From positions 1 through 7,391 of the forward strand of contig SLRI01000288.1 of NCBI GenBank assembly GCA_007131045.1: DNA of 7,391 nt. Reading direction: 5' to 3'. This document shows, one piece after another, positions 6,800 to 7,391 of the stretch; the first letter of the stretch is position 1, and the number at the start of each line of letters is the position of its first letter. The position numbers and the translations under genes are program-made. Under the pieces are notes generated by a model. It was not told where the DNA came from, ran no database searches, and saw only the letters and a list, made by a program, of their open reading frames with translations. This stretch comes from Rhodospirillales bacterium (GTDB taxonomy: Bacteria > Pseudomonadota > Alphaproteobacteria > Geminicoccales > Geminicoccaceae).

Positions 6800-7391
6800 T
6801 CAATCCGGCGTCACCACCACCTTCAGCGCCCCGTCCCGGTAGCCGGCGAGCATCGCAAAGGCCTCGGGCACGTCGGCGAGCCCGACCCGGTGGCTGATCC
6901 AGCCCTCGAGGTCGACCCGCCCCTCGGCCGCGAGCCGGATCGCCCGCGGCAGCACGTCGCCCATCCGTCGCGAGAACGTCACCTGCAGCTGCTTGCGCCG
7001 CGCGACGGCCGCTTCGAATGCGTAGGCGTTGCCGTCCGGGATCCCGACCACCACCAGCCGCCCGCCGATCGCCGCCGCCCTTGCCGCATCGGCGAATCCG
7101 TCCGGGCTGTTGGTCGCCTCCAGCACCAGATCGGCCCCCCGCCCGCCGGTCGCGGCCAGGAGCCCTTCGACAGAATCGAACACCGCCCCGGCACCGAGCC
7201 GCAATGCGGCGTCGCGTCGGTAAGCCACGGGCTCGACCACCAGCGGCCGAGCGATCCCGGCCACCCGCAACAGCTGCAGGATGCCGAGCCCGATCGGCCC
7301 GGCACCCAGCACCGCTACCGTCTCGAACCATTGCGGTAGCGGCCGAGCGATCCCGGCCACCCGCAACAGCTGCAGGATGCCGAGCCCGATC
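6800..7391 (-). CDS. Medium-chain zinc-type alcohol/polyol dehydrogenase, C-terminal part (5' end beyond window)
   Basis: NAD-binding half of a sorbitol/threonine dehydrogenase-like MDR enzyme; the frame is open to the right edge (196 residues visible) and the zinc-binding N-terminal domain is absent from the window. Motifs: VAVLGAGPIGLGILQLL (Rossmann, residues 25-41), then VVEP with an acidic residue (E53) favouring NAD over NADP, GADLVLEATNSPDGF, GGRLVVVGIPDG, KQLQVTFSRRM and a family-typical end SHRVGLADVPEAFAMLAG...KVVV. The likely reaction is oxidation of a polyol to a ketose, fitting the polyol context. Oddity: residues 1-18 repeat residues 33-50 exactly, and the normal pre-Rossmann segment is replaced by WFET. 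The reading upstream of about residue 24 is therefore not a natural MDR sequence and may be an assembly artefact or a real duplication that breaks the gene. It ends about 35 bp before the promoter that drives the kinase. Confidence 0.8.
   Translation of the reverse strand, partial: IGLGILQLLRVAGIARPLPQWFETVAVLGAGPIGLGILQLLRVAGIARPLVVEPVAYRRDAALRLGAGAVFDSVEGLLAATGGRGADLVLEATNSPDGFADAARAAAIGGRLVVVGIPDGNAYAFEAAVARRKQLQVTFSRRMGDVLPRAIRLAAEGRVDLEGWISHRVGLADVPEAFAMLAGYRDGALKVVVTPD
7242..7295. repeat. 54-bp perfect direct repeat, copy A
   Basis: Identical base for base to 7338-7391, offset 96 bp (exactly 32 codons). This copy sits in the expected place in the dehydrogenase gene, coding the helix after the GAGPIG loop, so it is probably the original. 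The bases just before it (CACC) differ from those before copy B (CGGT). Confidence 0.95.
7338..7391. repeat. 54-bp perfect direct repeat, copy B, ending at the window edge
   Basis: Second copy, ending on the last base of the window, so its true length is unknown. It keeps the reading frame but puts a second copy of the Rossmann helix before the genuine GAGPIG motif. A 9-bp inverted repeat (ccgctaccg at 7312-7320, cggtagcgg at 7334-7342) spans the junction. An exact repeat ending at a sequence end is typical of a contig terminating in an unresolved loop. Confidence 0.9.

Noticed and set aside
1..7391. CRISPR arrays, tRNA or rRNA genes, insertion sequences
   Set aside because: I found no spaced short repeats, no tRNA or rRNA-like segments and no transposase-like frames or terminal inverted repeats.

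Overview
The window is a GC-rich stretch with strong G/C third-position bias. It most resembles an alphaproteobacterium (Rhodospirillales or Rhizobiales type), judged from codon usage and from the style of the SorC regulator and the class III cyclase; the genus cannot be read from it. Every gene I can support lies on the minus strand, so transcription runs from high to low coordinates. Genes run off both ends.

Layout, in transcription order: (1) 6800-7391, the C-terminal half of a zinc-type medium-chain alcohol/polyol dehydrogenase, entering from beyond the right edge. Its first 18 visible residues are an in-frame duplicate of residues 33-50, coded by a 54-bp perfect direct repeat that ends on the last base of the window. 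(2) 6596-6799, a 204-bp intergenic region with a consensus -35 box, a weak -10 box and an imperfect 21-bp palindrome at the predicted transcription start. (3) 5045-6595, an FGGY carbohydrate kinase. (4) 3753-5048, an AraM/EgsA-type (sn-glycerol-1-phosphate dehydrogenase family) dehydrogenase, overlapping the kinase by 4 bp (ATGA). (5) 2691-3743, a GpsA-type NAD(P)-dependent glycerol-3-phosphate dehydrogenase family protein. (6) 2212-2688, an RpiB/LacAB family sugar-phosphate isomerase. (7) 1245-2195, a SorC-family sugar-phosphate-responsive regulator. (8) 2-1204, a class III adenylate cyclase that runs off the left edge. Gaps inside the run are -4, 9, 2, 16 and 40 bp, so genes 3-7 almost certainly form one operon and the cyclase may be its last member.

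Reading of the locus: this looks like a sugar-alcohol (polyol) catabolic operon. The kinase would phosphorylate a polyol or ketose, the dehydrogenases would move between polyol phosphate and ketose phosphate, and the isomerase would turn the ketose phosphate into an aldose phosphate for central metabolism. The SorC protein would sense a phosphorylated intermediate and probably acts at the palindrome before the kinase. The content recalls Brucella-type erythritol loci (FGGY kinase EryA, SorC regulator EryD, RpiB-like EryI). Here, however, the GlpD-like EryB and the epimerase EryC are absent from the window, and two unrelated dehydrogenases sit in their place, from families known for opposite glycerol-phosphate enantiomers. 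The RpiB protein has also lost two histidines typical of ribose-5-phosphate isomerases. The substrate is not established; a tetritol or related short polyol is a hypothesis.
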